A stretch of 64,000 nt of DNA from Pseudaminobacter soli (ex Li et al. 2025) (GCF_029892515.1 NZ_JARXVF010000003.1:434001-498000); one strand, 5' to 3'. Counted from the first letter of the stretch, positions 27,524 through 36,091 are shown. Translations and numbers: made by a program. The notes: generated by a model from the sequence alone, not told the origin.

Positions 27524-28138
27524 ATGGGCCGTGTCGTGATGGCATTCAGCATGTCGCTCGACGGCTTTGTTGCCGGCCCTCGCGTCAGCGTCGAGCAGCC
27601 GATGGGTGAGGGCGGCGAGCGGCTGCACGAATGGCTGTTCAACGAAAGCCCCGATCGCGGCGTCGACCCGGAAATGGCGCGCGAGCTTTCGGATTCGGTG
27701 GGCGCGGTCGTGCTCGGCAGGCGCACCTTCGAAGTCGGCCTCGGCCCGTGGGCGGACACGCCATACCCCGTGCCGTGCTTCGTGCTCACGCATCAAAGCC
27801 GCGAAAACCTCTCCATGCCGAGCGGCACCTTCACCTTCGTCAATGACGGCATCGACAGCGCGCTGGGGAGGGCGCAGGCGGCGGCCGGCGAGCGCGACGT
27901 CATCCTCATGGGCGCCGACACGGCCCAGCAATTTTTGCGCGCCGGGCTGGTCGATGAAATCTACATCCAGCTGGTGCCGCATCTGCTCGGTTCTGGCACC
28001 CGACTGTTTGAGAACCTTGGCACCGAACCCGTCGAGCTGGAAATGACCCGGGCGGTGAAATCGCCCTTCGTCACGCACATGCGCTTTCGCGTGGTGCGCA
28101 ACCGTCCCGCCTCGCTGCTGCATTGGCCGCGGGAGTGA
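27524..28138 (+). CDS. RibD C-terminal/dihydrofolate reductase-like protein
   Basis: This 204-residue protein has the dihydrofolate-reductase-like fold of the RibD C-terminal group: VVMAFSMSLDGFVAG, then VVLGRRTFEVG, and LVDEIYIQLVPHLLGSGTRLF. It lacks the deaminase part, so it is not the riboflavin enzyme; such proteins are uncharacterised NAD(P)H-binding reductases. GGAGG precedes the ATG. It may share a promoter with the HxlR gene but the repeat element lies between. Confidence 0.88.
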   Translation: MGRVVMAFSMSLDGFVAGPRVSVEQPMGEGGERLHEWLFNESPDRGVDPEMARELSDSVGAVVLGRRTFEVGLGPWADTPYPVPCFVLTHQSRENLSMPSGTFTFVNDGIDSALGRAQAAAGERDVILMGADTAQQFLRAGLVDEIYIQLVPHLLGSGTRLFENLGTEPVELEMTRAVKSPFVTHMRFRVVRNRPASLLHWPRE

Positions 28139-28180
28139 GGCTGCTGTTTCCGTCAATGTCGGGTTTGCAGCCCCATTCGC

Positions 28181-28684
28181 TCATTTGCCCCTGACCTTCG
28201 CAACGTGGAGAGCCAGTTTCTGCAGCGTCTGCCCTCCATATTCGACAGCGCCAAAGCCGATCGCCCATTCTCGCCGCTCCGTGGACGGATGCATTTGACG
28301 GAGCGTGAGGACGGTCTTGCCGTCGCTTTGTTCATCGAAGGTGACGAGCATCCTGAATCTATTGGGGTCGTTTTCCTGATCTGAACCGTGCTCGACCTCA
28401 ATGAGCGACGGGGCCTCCATTCGGAGAAAGACCATTCGGTTGCTGTAGCGAATGCCTCCGGCAGCGACCATGTCAAATCGCCAGACTCCGCCCGGATTGA
28501 GGTCGATCTCCTTGGTTTCGATCGCCATGCCTTCGGGCCCAAACCACATCTGTATTTGTTCCGGGTCCGTCCATGCTGAGTAAACGAGGCTCCGGGGAGC
28601 GTCGATTACTCGACCCAGGACGATTTCACGATCGAGAGGCCAGTCTCGCCAAGGGGAAGCGGAGTTTTTGATTGGGTCACTCAT
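28181..28684 (-). CDS. SRPBCC/AHSA1-like protein
   Basis: This 167-residue protein has the AHSA1 fold pattern: RVIDAPRSLVYSAWTDPEQIQMWFGP, FDMVAAGGIRY and the C-terminal EWAIGFGAVEYGGQTLQKL. These START-like domains bind hydrophobic ligands; the pairing with an ArsR-family regulator is common in bacteria but not understood. Its start lies four bases after the arsR-type stop, so the pair is one operon. Confidence 0.88.
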   Translation of the reverse strand: MSDPIKNSASPWRDWPLDREIVLGRVIDAPRSLVYSAWTDPEQIQMWFGPEGMAIETKEIDLNPGGVWRFDMVAAGGIRYSNRMVFLRMEAPSLIEVEHGSDQENDPNRFRMLVTFDEQSDGKTVLTLRQMHPSTERREWAIGFGAVEYGGQTLQKLALHVAKVRGK

Positions 28685-28688
28685 TGTC

Positions 28689-29024
28689 CTAATTCTTCCT
28701 CTTCATGCGTTCGATGTGGACTTCCATGCGATCGAGGCGTTTCTCCCAGGCAGAAATATGCTGGTGTATCCACGCTTCGGTCGCATGAAGGACGTCCGGC
28801 TCAATCTTGCAGGTTCGAACGCGTCCAATTTTCTCAGAACTGACGAGGCCGCTCTGCTCAAGGACGCGCACATGTTTGAGCAGCGATGGCAGAGCTATTT
28901 CGAACGGCTCGGAAAGTTCGGTTACGGATTTCGGTCCATCACACAAACGACTGACGATCGCCCGCCTGGTCGGATCTGCGAGGGCCGAAAAAGCTCTATC
29001 CAGATCAGTTGAAAACTTAGCCAT
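28689..29024 (-). CDS. ArsR-type transcriptional regulator
   Basis: This 111-residue winged helix has FSALADPTRRAIVSRLCDGPKSVTELSEPFEIALPSLLKHVRVLEQSGLV, the ArsR layout without any metal-binding Cys motif, so it is a non-metal member. The ATG at 29024 lies inside a large inverted repeat (29012-29088) and has no good ribosome-binding site; a TTG at 29060 would add 12 residues. It is upstream of, and translationally close to, the SRPBCC gene. Confidence 0.85.
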   Translation of the reverse strand: MAKFSTDLDRAFSALADPTRRAIVSRLCDGPKSVTELSEPFEIALPSLLKHVRVLEQSGLVSSEKIGRVRTCKIEPDVLHATEAWIHQHISAWEKRLDRMEVHIERMKRKN

Positions 29025-29088
29025 TTCGGAAAGTATTGACCGGTGCGCGGCGCCGGTCAAGAAAAACTTTCAGTACTGGCTAAGTTTT
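29012..29088. promoter_or_regulatory. Long inverted repeat at the arsR start
   Basis: AAAACTTAGCCA (29012-29023) pairs with TGGCTAAGTTTT (29077-29088) and TTGACCGG (29036-29043) pairs with CCGGTCAA (29053-29060). The middle arms are unequal (12 against 16 nt) but share GAAAGT. The minus-strand message would fold over its own start codon. It could be an operator, a translational switch or the remains of a small mobile palindrome. Confidence 0.75.
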
Positions 29089-29717
29089 GGATCTGGTACG
29101 TCTGATATCTACCCGCTGTCCGATGGATGAATTTGAAGCGTTGGCAGCGCTAACTGATTGAAATCATTCGCCTCGAAAGGAAAATCGCTACCTTCTTCAT
29201 CCCCCACCATTCCACCTCCCGCATAATCCCTCGCATCGGCCTCAGCGGGAACACGGGTCATGAACCGGATGAGCGTGGAGGGCGATGATGTCCGGGCTGG
29301 TGGCGCTAACGGTGGCGCTGCTGGGTGATGAACCCCCAAGTCCGGGCCTTTGCGGCGGCTGGCGGCGCGAATGTGGAGGCGACTGAGCGGGGCAAGCTCA
29401 TCGAACGGGCGGTCGTGGAGACCGCAGATAAATTACTAGATGAGCGCGTTTCCCGACCGCCCGTCTTCCCAACTCTCGAAAGGGAGTGTTCTTTGAAATG
29501 GCCAGACGGTGAAAACCGGGCGTGGCAATGAATAGGTGCGTCCTTCGAGACGGCGCTTCGCGCCTCCTCAGGATGAGGGACGTTGGCGCGGCGACAACCT
29601 CAACCCAGGAGGTGGGCGCAGGCGGAAGCCCTCATGGTGAGGTGCGAGGTTCGAGCGAAGCGAGAAGCGAGCCTCGAACCATGGGGGCGGGATGAAGCGT
29701 GCTGGCGCGGGAATAAA
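29025..29717. other. Large non-coding region with REP-like repeats
   Basis: This is the longest gap in the window (about 690 nt). It holds the arsR inverted repeat at the left, then a stretch with no gene-like frame, a REP-like element (29536-29580) and a second repeat with a hairpin (29629-29695) before the moaA end. Short open frames here have odd composition and no ribosome-binding sites. Confidence 0.6.
29536..29695. repeat. REP-like palindromic elements
   Basis: At 29536-29580 the text reads like the common rhizobial CCTTCGAGACGGCGC...CTCAGGATGAGGG element. At 29629-29695 is a related unit starting CCCTCATGGTGAGG with a stem GGTTCGAG (29648-29655) / CTCGAACC (29673-29680). Such repeats occur in many copies in Bradyrhizobium- and Mesorhizobium-type genomes. 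Copy number needs the full genome. Confidence 0.65.
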
Positions 29718-30713
29718 TCACCCGCCAGTCACGCTCATGTGGCGCGAGACCGAGGGGCGATTGGTGCGGCGGTCGATGACGAAATCGTGGCCCTTTGGCT
29801 TGCGGCCGATGGCCTCGTCAATGGCGTCGGAAACCAGTTCGTTGCCTTCCGAGGCACGCAACGGCGCGCGCAGGTCGGCGGCATCCTCCTGGCCGAGGCA
29901 CATATAGAGCGTGCCGGTGCAGGTCAGCCGCACGCGGTTGCAGCTCTCGCAGAAATTATGCGTCATCGGCGTGATGAAGCCGAGCCTGCCGCCGGTCTCA
30001 GTGACCTCGACATAGCGCGCCGGGCCGCCGGTCTTGTAGGGGATGTCGGTGAGGGTGAACTGCTTTTCGAGGTCGGCCCGCAGCAGCGACAGCGGCAGAT
30101 ACTGGTCGGTGCGGTCCTCGTCGATCTCGCCCATCGGCATGGTTTCGATGACGGTCAGGTCCATGCCGCGACCATGCGCCCAGCGCAGCATGTCGGGCAG
30201 TTCCTTGTCGTTGAAATCCTTCAGCGCCACGGCGTTGAGCTTGATCTTCAGCCCGGCTGCCTGCGCGGCGTCGATGCCGGCCATGACCTTGTCGAGATGG
30301 CCCCAGCGGGTGATGGCGTGGAATTTTTCAGGGTCGAGCGTGTCGAGCGAGACGTTGATGCGCTTGACGCCGCATTCGGCGAGCTCGGGGGCATAGCGGG
30401 CGAGCTGCGAACCATTGGTGGTCAGCGTGATCTCGTCGAGCGCGCCGCTGTCGAGATGGCGCGAAAGTTGGCGCACCAGATGCATGATGTTCTTGCGGAC
30501 AAGCGGCTCGCCGCCGGTCAGGCGCAGCTTGCGCACGCCCTTTTCGATGAACACCGTGCAGAGCCGGTCGAGTTCCTCGAGCGACAGAAGATCCTTCTTG
30601 GGCAGGAAGGTCATGTCCTCGGCCATGCAATAGGTGCAGCGGAAGTCGCAGCGGTCGGTGACCGATACGCGCAGATAGGTGATCGTACGCCCGAATGGAT
30701 CGATCATGTTCAT
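29718..30713 (-). CDS. moaA: GTP 3',8-cyclase MoaA
   Basis: This 331-residue radical SAM enzyme makes the first cyclic intermediate of the molybdenum cofactor from GTP. The N-terminal cluster is C22-x3-C26-x2-C29 ([13 protein letters not shown]), the second cluster is in [15 protein letters not shown] plus the later Cys, and the chain ends in SVTGG, the functional C-terminal Gly-Gly. ATG at 30713 is preceded by GAGGAA; a GTG at 30734 is an alternative. No moaC or moaB lies nearby. Confidence 0.95.
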   Translation of the reverse strand: MNMIDPFGRTITYLRVSVTDRCDFRCTYCMAEDMTFLPKKDLLSLEELDRLCTVFIEKGVRKLRLTGGEPLVRKNIMHLVRQLSRHLDSGALDEITLTTNGSQLARYAPELAECGVKRINVSLDTLDPEKFHAITRWGHLDKVMAGIDAAQAAGLKIKLNAVALKDFNDKELPDMLRWAHGRGMDLTVIETMPMGEIDEDRTDQYLPLSLLRADLEKQFTLTDIPYKTGGPARYVEVTETGGRLGFITPMTHNFCESCNRVRLTCTGTLYMCLGQEDAADLRAPLRASEGNELVSDAIDEAIGRKPKGHDFVIDRRTNRPSVSRHMSVTGG

Positions 30714-30749
30714 GCGGCTGCGGTTCCTCAACACATGCTGCCTGCCGGC

Positions 30750-30787
30750 ACCTTGAATGTCGTATAGCGGATTTCGTCATTCAAGGT
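30750..30787. promoter_or_regulatory. Inverted repeat in the moaA/DUF971 divergent region
   Basis: ACCTTGAATG (30750-30759) and CATTCAAGGT (30778-30787) are perfect reverse complements separated by 18 nt. They lie 37 nt upstream of the moaA start and about 130 nt from the DUF971 start. It may be an operator or a transcript hairpin; it is too simple to be a known Moco riboswitch. Confidence 0.6.
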
Positions 30788-30916
30788 AGGCTATAACGCT
30801 CTAGGTAACATTCTCGGGGCCGACGCGGCAATGTCGGCTTTGGTGAGAGAAGGTAACCGCTTTTCGCGTGCTGCGAACAGGCGTAGGGAAGAAGGCGGAT
30901 TTGACGAGGTGAGGGC

Positions 30917-31267
30917 ATGACGGCACCGAAGGAATTGAGGGTATCGAAGGACCGCAGGACGCTGACGGTGACCTTCCCGGATCACCGGCCGTTCGAATTG
31001 TCGGCCGAACTGCTTCGGGTGCTGTCGCCTTCGGCGGAAGTGCAGGGGCATTCGCCCCAGCAGCGCGTGACGGTGCCGGGCAAGCGCAACGTCGCGATCC
31101 TGAAGATCGAGCCCATTGGCAACTATGCGGTGCGCATCATCTTCGACGATCTGCACGACACCGGAATTTTCACCTGGGACTACCTGCACACGCTGGGCCA
31201 CGAGAAGGAAGAGCGTTGGAACGCCTATCTGGCGGAACTCGCCGAAAAGGGGCTTTCGCGAGGGTGA
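30917..31267 (+). CDS. DUF971 domain protein
   Basis: This 116-residue protein is the stand-alone DUF971 (gamma-butyrobetaine hydroxylase N-terminal-like) domain: LRVSKDRRTLTVTFPDHRPFELSAELLRVLSPSAEVQGH and DLHDTGIFTWDYLHTLG. In some genomes such proteins are linked to iron-sulfur or cofactor genes such as apbC/mrp and to moaA, as here. Start ATG follows GAGG. The motif suggests a small zinc or DNA-free binding fold; function is unknown. Confidence 0.88.
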   Translation: MTAPKELRVSKDRRTLTVTFPDHRPFELSAELLRVLSPSAEVQGHSPQQRVTVPGKRNVAILKIEPIGNYAVRIIFDDLHDTGIFTWDYLHTLGHEKEERWNAYLAELAEKGLSRG

Positions 31268-31333
31268 GCGGTCACCGGCATGTCACGGAAATGAAATAGT
31301 CGCGAGGCGAAGTCAAAACCGGAGGTTCGGGGC

Positions 31334-31945
31334 ATGTCCATCATTCGCACGGTCGAAGAACTAGAAGCGCTCTACGGCGTTCCCGGCGAGACCTCGCTGG
31401 TCAAGGAACTCGACCGCATCATCCCCGAATATGCCGCCTTCATCGAGGCCTCGCCCTTCGTGGCGCTCGCCACCTGCGGGCCGGAGGGGCTCGATTGCTC
31501 CCCGCGCGGCGACCTAGCCGGCTTTGTGCGCATCCATGACGAGCGGACGCTGATGATGCCCGACCGGCGCGGCAACAATCGCGCCGATTCGCTAAAGAAC
31601 ATCATTCGCGACGGTCGGGTAGGGCTGCTGTTCCTCGTACCCGGATCGGGCACGACTTTGCGGGTCAATGGCCGCGCGCACATCACCACCGACGCTGAGC
31701 TGTGCGCCTCCTTCACCGTTGACGGCAAGCCGGCTCGCTCGGTGACGGTGATGACGGTCGATGCCGTCTATTTCCAGTGCGCACGCGCCATTGTCCGCTC
31801 GGAACTTTGGAACCCGGAAAAGCACGTCGATGCCAAGTCGCTGCCAACGCCGGGACAGATGCTGGCGGTCACGAGCAAGGCGGGAATCGACGGCGAAGCC
31901 TACGACCGCGAATGGCCGGAGCGCGCCAAGGCCAGCATGTGGTAG
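31334..31945 (+). CDS. Pyridoxamine 5'-phosphate oxidase-like FMN protein
   Basis: This 203-residue protein has the split-barrel flavin fold: FVALATCGPEGLDCSPRGD, MPDRRGNNRADSLKNI and VGLLFLVPGSGTTLRVNGRAHIT. It belongs to the MSMEG_1061-like group of FMN-binding proteins of unknown reaction. GGAGG precedes the ATG at 31334. The gene is separate from its neighbours and has no clear partner. Confidence 0.85.
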   Translation: MSIIRTVEELEALYGVPGETSLVKELDRIIPEYAAFIEASPFVALATCGPEGLDCSPRGDLAGFVRIHDERTLMMPDRRGNNRADSLKNIIRDGRVGLLFLVPGSGTTLRVNGRAHITTDAELCASFTVDGKPARSVTVMTVDAVYFQCARAIVRSELWNPEKHVDAKSLPTPGQMLAVTSKAGIDGEAYDREWPERAKASMW

Positions 31946-32012
31946 AGGGCTATCCTGTTGTTTTAGCCGCATTTGTGCGACGCCAAGCGAACCCGCTTGG
32001 CTGCAAAATGCT

Positions 32013-32465
32013 CTATTCGACCTTTAGAGCCTCGGCGACCCGGCGCATGTGGTCGCCCAAGAGGTCGCATTCGGCAGGCGTGGATTGCCCCATGACCTTG
32101 TCGAGCAGGTCCATATAGACCTTCAGCGCTTCCATCAGCAGCGCCTCGCCGGCAGGCGTCAGCGACAGCCGCAGCACGCGCTTGTCCTTCCCGTCGCTTT
32201 CCCGGCGCAGAAGCTCGCGGTTCTCCAGCTGCGGCAGCAGCATGGTGATGTTGGAACGGCCCACCAGCAGCCTACGCGCCAGATCGTGCTGGGACATGCC
32301 GGGGTGGCGGTAGAGGTTCATCAGAACGTCGAGCTGTGCCGGCTTCAGGTCCAGCGGCGCGAGCGCGCCAGCCAGGGCGCGTTCGACCGAATGGCAGGCA
32401 CGTGCCACGGCAACCCAGTTGCGGAAGCGCGGGTTGTCCCAGGGTAGCTCTTGTTTATTGTTCAT
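32013..32465 (-). CDS. MarR-type transcriptional regulator
   Basis: This 150-residue winged helix has LAPLDLKPAQLDVLMNLYRHPGMSQHDLARRLLVGRSNITMLLPQLENRELLRRESDGKDKRVLRLSLT, the MarR core. The first palindrome GTTCATGATTGAAC overlaps its start codon and a second lies 20 nt upstream, so it very probably represses itself and the divergent hydrolase gene. Confidence 0.9.
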   Translation of the reverse strand: MNNKQELPWDNPRFRNWVAVARACHSVERALAGALAPLDLKPAQLDVLMNLYRHPGMSQHDLARRLLVGRSNITMLLPQLENRELLRRESDGKDKRVLRLSLTPAGEALLMEALKVYMDLLDKVMGQSTPAECDLLGDHMRRVAEALKVE

Positions 32466-32493
32466 GATTGAACTATCATGTTCATAATTGAAC
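32460..32493. promoter_or_regulatory. Double MarR operator
   Basis: GTTCATGATTGAAC (32460-32473) and GTTCATAATTGAAC (32480-32493) are two perfect GTTCA-N4-TGAAC palindromes with centres 20 bp apart, about two helical turns, so two dimers could bind the same face. They span the 47-nt gap between the divergent marR and hydrolase genes and include the marR start codon. Confidence 0.85.
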
Positions 32494-32512
32494 CATTACT
32501 CGGACCGCTAAT

Positions 32513-33424
32513 ATGGCATCAATTGCACTGAAGGTCATCCGGGGCGTTTTCGGCGCGGCCGAACTGGTCGCCCCACGACTGGGCGGTCGGATCGGTTTCG
32601 AGCTGTTTTGCCGGACGCCCAACCCCAAAGTGCTGACCGCAGGCGAGCGGAGAGCCGTGGAAAGGGCTGTGGATTTCATGGCCGAGGCGCGTCACCACAG
32701 GATCAAAGTCGGTTCGAACTGTGTGGCGGTGCATGAATTCAGGCCGGGCGAGGGACGTCCTTTCGCCGGCACGGTGCTGGTGATTCACGGCTGGCGCTCG
32801 CGCACCGAATATATGCATGCCCTGATCGAGGGCTGCCGCGACGCCGGTTTCCGCGTCGTGTCGCTCGATCTGCCCGGTCACGGCGCTTCGACCGGCCGCC
32901 GTCTCAACATGGCCAGCGGTGTAGCTGCTGCCCGCGCTGGCGGAGAGTGGTTCGGTCCCTTCGCCGCCGTCATCGGTCACTCCTTCGGAGGGGCCGTTGC
33001 GGCCAACGCGGTGGCCGGGGCAGTCGACGGGGTCGCGCCGATCGAGACCAGGCGGCTGGTCATGATCGCCGCGCCCAACGCACTTTCGGAAGTGTTCGAC
33101 GGCTTTCGCAGGTATGTGAACCTCGGCAGGCGTTCGGCCTCCGCACTTGACGACCGCATCAGGCGCCTGTCGGGCCATGGACTGGCGCATTTTACGAGCG
33201 CGAAGCAACTCGCGCGGCTAAGCACCCCGACGCTGGTCGTTCATGCGCCGGACGATGCCGAAGTTTCGGCCGAAGACGCACGAAACCTGGCAAGGGCCGG
33301 TGACCATGTGCGGCTGGTCTGGGCCGAGGGGCTGGGCCATAGGCGCATCCTGTCCGATCCGGGCATCGTCCAGCAGGTTGTGGGCTTTGTCGCAGCGGCG
33401 GATGAGCCGGCGCCTTTGCATTGA
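32513..33424 (+). CDS. Alpha/beta hydrolase
   Basis: This 303-residue protein has the alpha/beta hydrolase fold: GTVLVIHGWRSRTEYM, the nucleophile elbow GHSFGG (about residue 158-163), acid HAPDDAEVS and catalytic His in EGLGHRRIL. Family members cleave esters, amides or carbon-carbon bonds; the substrate is unknown. The regulator next door may respond to a related compound. It is divergent from marR. Confidence 0.88.
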   Translation: MASIALKVIRGVFGAAELVAPRLGGRIGFELFCRTPNPKVLTAGERRAVERAVDFMAEARHHRIKVGSNCVAVHEFRPGEGRPFAGTVLVIHGWRSRTEYMHALIEGCRDAGFRVVSLDLPGHGASTGRRLNMASGVAAARAGGEWFGPFAAVIGHSFGGAVAANAVAGAVDGVAPIETRRLVMIAAPNALSEVFDGFRRYVNLGRRSASALDDRIRRLSGHGLAHFTSAKQLARLSTPTLVVHAPDDAEVSAEDARNLARAGDHVRLVWAEGLGHRRILSDPGIVQQVVGFVAAADEPAPLH

Positions 33425-33437
33425 AACGGGGGCGGGC

Positions 33438-33833
33438 TCAGCCCTTCTTTTCAGGCATGGTCACCGGCAGGCCCGCCTGCTTCCATGCGGTGAAGCCGCC
33501 AAGGATATGCTTCACCGGCTCCAGCCCCATGTCCTGCGCGGTCTTGGTAGCCAGCGCCGAGCGCCAGCCGCCGGCGCAGAAGAAGACAAAAGCCTTTCCG
33601 GAGGAAAAGAACGCCTTGTGATACGGGCTTTCCGGGTCGATCCAGAATTCGAGCATGCCACGCGGGCAATGCTCGGCGCCGGGGATCTGGCCTTCGCGCT
33701 GCAGTTCGCGCGGGTCGCGCAGGTCGACGAAGATTGTCTCCGGATCGTCCAGAAGATGGGCAGCCTGCTCCGGCGAGACGACCTCGATCTCGGCATTCGC
33801 CTCGTCGAGAAGTTGTTTGTAGCCCTTTTTCAT
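33438..33833 (-). CDS. Rhodanese domain protein
   Basis: This 131-residue single-domain rhodanese has IFVDLRDPRELQREGQIPGAEHCPRGMLEFW and the active-site loop FFCAGGWRSA with the sulfur-carrying Cys. It transfers sulfane sulfur in unknown pathways. Two in-frame ATGs exist (33833 and 33839); the first fits the family N-terminus MKKGYKQLL. It converges with the hydrolase gene. Confidence 0.88.
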   Translation of the reverse strand: MKKGYKQLLDEANAEIEVVSPEQAAHLLDDPETIFVDLRDPRELQREGQIPGAEHCPRGMLEFWIDPESPYHKAFFSSGKAFVFFCAGGWRSALATKTAQDMGLEPVKHILGGFTAWKQAGLPVTMPEKKG

Positions 33834-34121
33834 CGCCATCCCCCGAGCGGTGTCTTTTCCGGGGCTGGACAATCGCATGGTGATGGCTTCGCCGCTACCT
33901 CAGTTGCGCGGGAAACAATTGTGATCGCGCCGACACTCACGTTGTCGTGAAGCAGCCGGATTGTGGAGCTGCCCTGCAACACATAGCCAAAATAAGCAAA
34001 GTCTTAACCAAATCGGTGTGTATCGAACCCCTCGCGTCTTACATCCGCCATGGGTGAACCGGTTTGCTCTGGCGGCGTTAATAGGGGGTAGCTCGGCTTT
34101 CCCCACCGGAACGAGTGATCA

Positions 34122-36056
34122 ATGACGTTCTCTGCCAAACAGACCGCAATTCTCCCCGCAGTCCTTTCCATGGTTCTGGCGCTGCCTGTCCCGCAGGCTT
34201 CGGCCCAAAACATTCTCGACATGATATTCGGCGGTGGCCGCGTGCAGCGGTACGCGCCCGGCGAGTATGAGCGCTACGGAGAGTTTCCGCCGCCGCCGCA
34301 CCCGGACAGGAGGGTACGCCCGGAACGGGGATGGTATCCCGTTCAAAAGCATAGCCACAGGCCGGTCGGGTCGGTGGCCCAAAAGCCGGTCGAAAAGATT
34401 ACAGGGCCGACCTACTACACCTACAAGGCCGACCCGCTCGTCCGCGTCGATTTCACCGCGCTGGAAGCCGGGGCGAAATCGGCATCGCTGGACGCGCCGG
34501 TAACGACCGAGTTCCGCGAGGGATTGGCGGGGCTGGACGGGTTTGACCTTTACGCGGAAAAGGACGTGGCCGCGGCCCTGGTCGACTACTACAAGGCCAA
34601 CCCCGAGTTCATCTGGGTGTCAGACGATGCCCCCAGCAGCCGTGCGCAGGATGCCATGCGTGTTCTGGGGAATGCCCGCAGCTTTGGGCTCGATGAGTCC
34701 GACTATGCGGTGGACGTCCCGTCGGAACTCGCTTCCGCCGACAATGCCTCGACGAAACATCGCGACATGATGCGCTTCGAGATGGCGCTTTCCGCCCGTG
34801 TGCTGCGCTATGTGCGCGATGCCCAGAGCGGGCGCGTCGATCCGAACCGCATTTCCGGCTATCACGACTTTCCAGCCAAGCCTCTGAACATGCTCGGCGT
34901 GCTCAAGATAATGAGCCAGACCAATGATGCGCAGGCGTATATGGAATCGCGCCATCCGCAGAACGCCGAATTCCGTGCATTGCGCGCCGAACTCGAAGCG
35001 CTGAATGCCCTTGGCGATGACGATATCGTCGTCGATCCCAAGCTCAAGCTGAAGCCGGGGCAGAGCAGCCCCGAATTTCCGAAACTGCTTCGACTGATCG
35101 CGCGCGACCACAGCGATCTGCTGAAGGACGAATACGCCCCGCTGGTTGAACGTCTCGGCCAAAGCGGAGTCTATGAGCAGGACCTCGCTCCGGTCATCAA
35201 GGCCGTGCAGAAGAAGTTCGGGCTCAAGGCGGACGGCGTCATTGGTCCGCATACCGTGCTGAAGCTTGCGGGCACGCCGAAAGCCGACCGCCTGCAGAAG
35301 GTGATATATGCGCTCGAAGAAATGAGGTGGCTGCCGTCCGACCTCGGCAGCACGCGCGTGTTCATCAACCAGCCGGCCTTCACCGCGACCTATATCGAGA
35401 GCGACGAGGAAAAGCTGAAGATGCGCGTCATCATCGGCCGCCCTGAGAATCAGACCAGCTTCTTCTTCAATGAGATCAAGCAGGTCGACTACAACCCTTA
35501 TTGGGGCGTTCCGCAGTCGATCATCGTCAACGAGATGCTGCCGCGCCTGCGCAACGATCCCGGCTATCTCGACCGTTCCGGCTATGAGGTGACCGACGCC
35601 AAGGGCAAGCGCATTCCGTCCTCGGCCATCGATTGGGGCCAGTATGGCGCGAAGATTCCCTTCAACGTCAGGCAGATTCCGAGCGAAGCCAATGCGTTGG
35701 GCGAGCTGAAGATCCTGTTCCCCAACAAGCATGCCATCTACATGCACGACACGCCGCAGAAGGCGCTGTTCGATCGCGATTCGCGTGCCTTCAGCCATGG
35801 CTGCATCCGACTGAAGGATCCGCGCGGAATGGCTGCCGCAGTGCTGGGCACCGATGTCGCGCACATCGCCAAGAAGCTCAAAGCTGGGCATTCGTCGGAA
35901 AAGGTGACGCGCGATATTCCTGTCTACATCGCCTACTTCACGGCTTGGCCCGAGCCTAACGGCAAGGTCGAGTATTTCAACGATGTCTACGATCGCGACG
36001 GGCATCTGAAGCTCGCACTCGACAAGGTCGAGACCGCGCGCAAGACCAACATGTGA
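34122..36056 (+). CDS. L,D-transpeptidase, YcbB/LdtD type
   Basis: This 644-residue exported enzyme has a signal peptide ending about residue 29 (PQASA), a Pro/Arg-rich segment (about 45-75), a scaffold domain with a peptidoglycan-binding motif near 350-380 (IKAVQKKFGLKADGVIGPHTVLKL) and a YkuD catalytic domain. The full catalytic set is present: H542 (YMHDTP) and S-H-G-C561. LdtD-type enzymes make 3-3 peptidoglycan crosslinks and are active under envelope stress. A terminator follows. Confidence 0.9.
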   Translation: MTFSAKQTAILPAVLSMVLALPVPQASAQNILDMIFGGGRVQRYAPGEYERYGEFPPPPHPDRRVRPERGWYPVQKHSHRPVGSVAQKPVEKITGPTYYTYKADPLVRVDFTALEAGAKSASLDAPVTTEFREGLAGLDGFDLYAEKDVAAALVDYYKANPEFIWVSDDAPSSRAQDAMRVLGNARSFGLDESDYAVDVPSELASADNASTKHRDMMRFEMALSARVLRYVRDAQSGRVDPNRISGYHDFPAKPLNMLGVLKIMSQTNDAQAYMESRHPQNAEFRALRAELEALNALGDDDIVVDPKLKLKPGQSSPEFPKLLRLIARDHSDLLKDEYAPLVERLGQSGVYEQDLAPVIKAVQKKFGLKADGVIGPHTVLKLAGTPKADRLQKVIYALEEMRWLPSDLGSTRVFINQPAFTATYIESDEEKLKMRVIIGRPENQTSFFFNEIKQVDYNPYWGVPQSIIVNEMLPRLRNDPGYLDRSGYEVTDAKGKRIPSSAIDWGQYGAKIPFNVRQIPSEANALGELKILFPNKHAIYMHDTPQKALFDRDSRAFSHGCIRLKDPRGMAAAVLGTDVAHIAKKLKAGHSSEKVTRDIPVYIAYFTAWPEPNGKVEYFNDVYDRDGHLKLALDKVETARKTNM

Positions 36057-36065
36057 CACGAAAAT

Positions 36066-36091
36066 CGGCCGGTTCTACCGGCCGTTTTTTT
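36066..36091 (+). terminator. Terminator of the LdtD-type gene
   Basis: CGGCCGG (36066-36072) and CCGGCCG (36078-36084) pair around TTCTA and are followed by seven T. Confidence 0.92.

Noticed and set aside
29325-29531. A 68-codon frame in the repeat-rich gap
   Set aside because: No ribosome-binding site, no family match and codon use unlike the neighbours.
34620-36059. A 479-codon open frame opposite the LdtD-type gene
   Set aside because: It is an antisense shadow in a GC-rich gene, with no recognisable domain.
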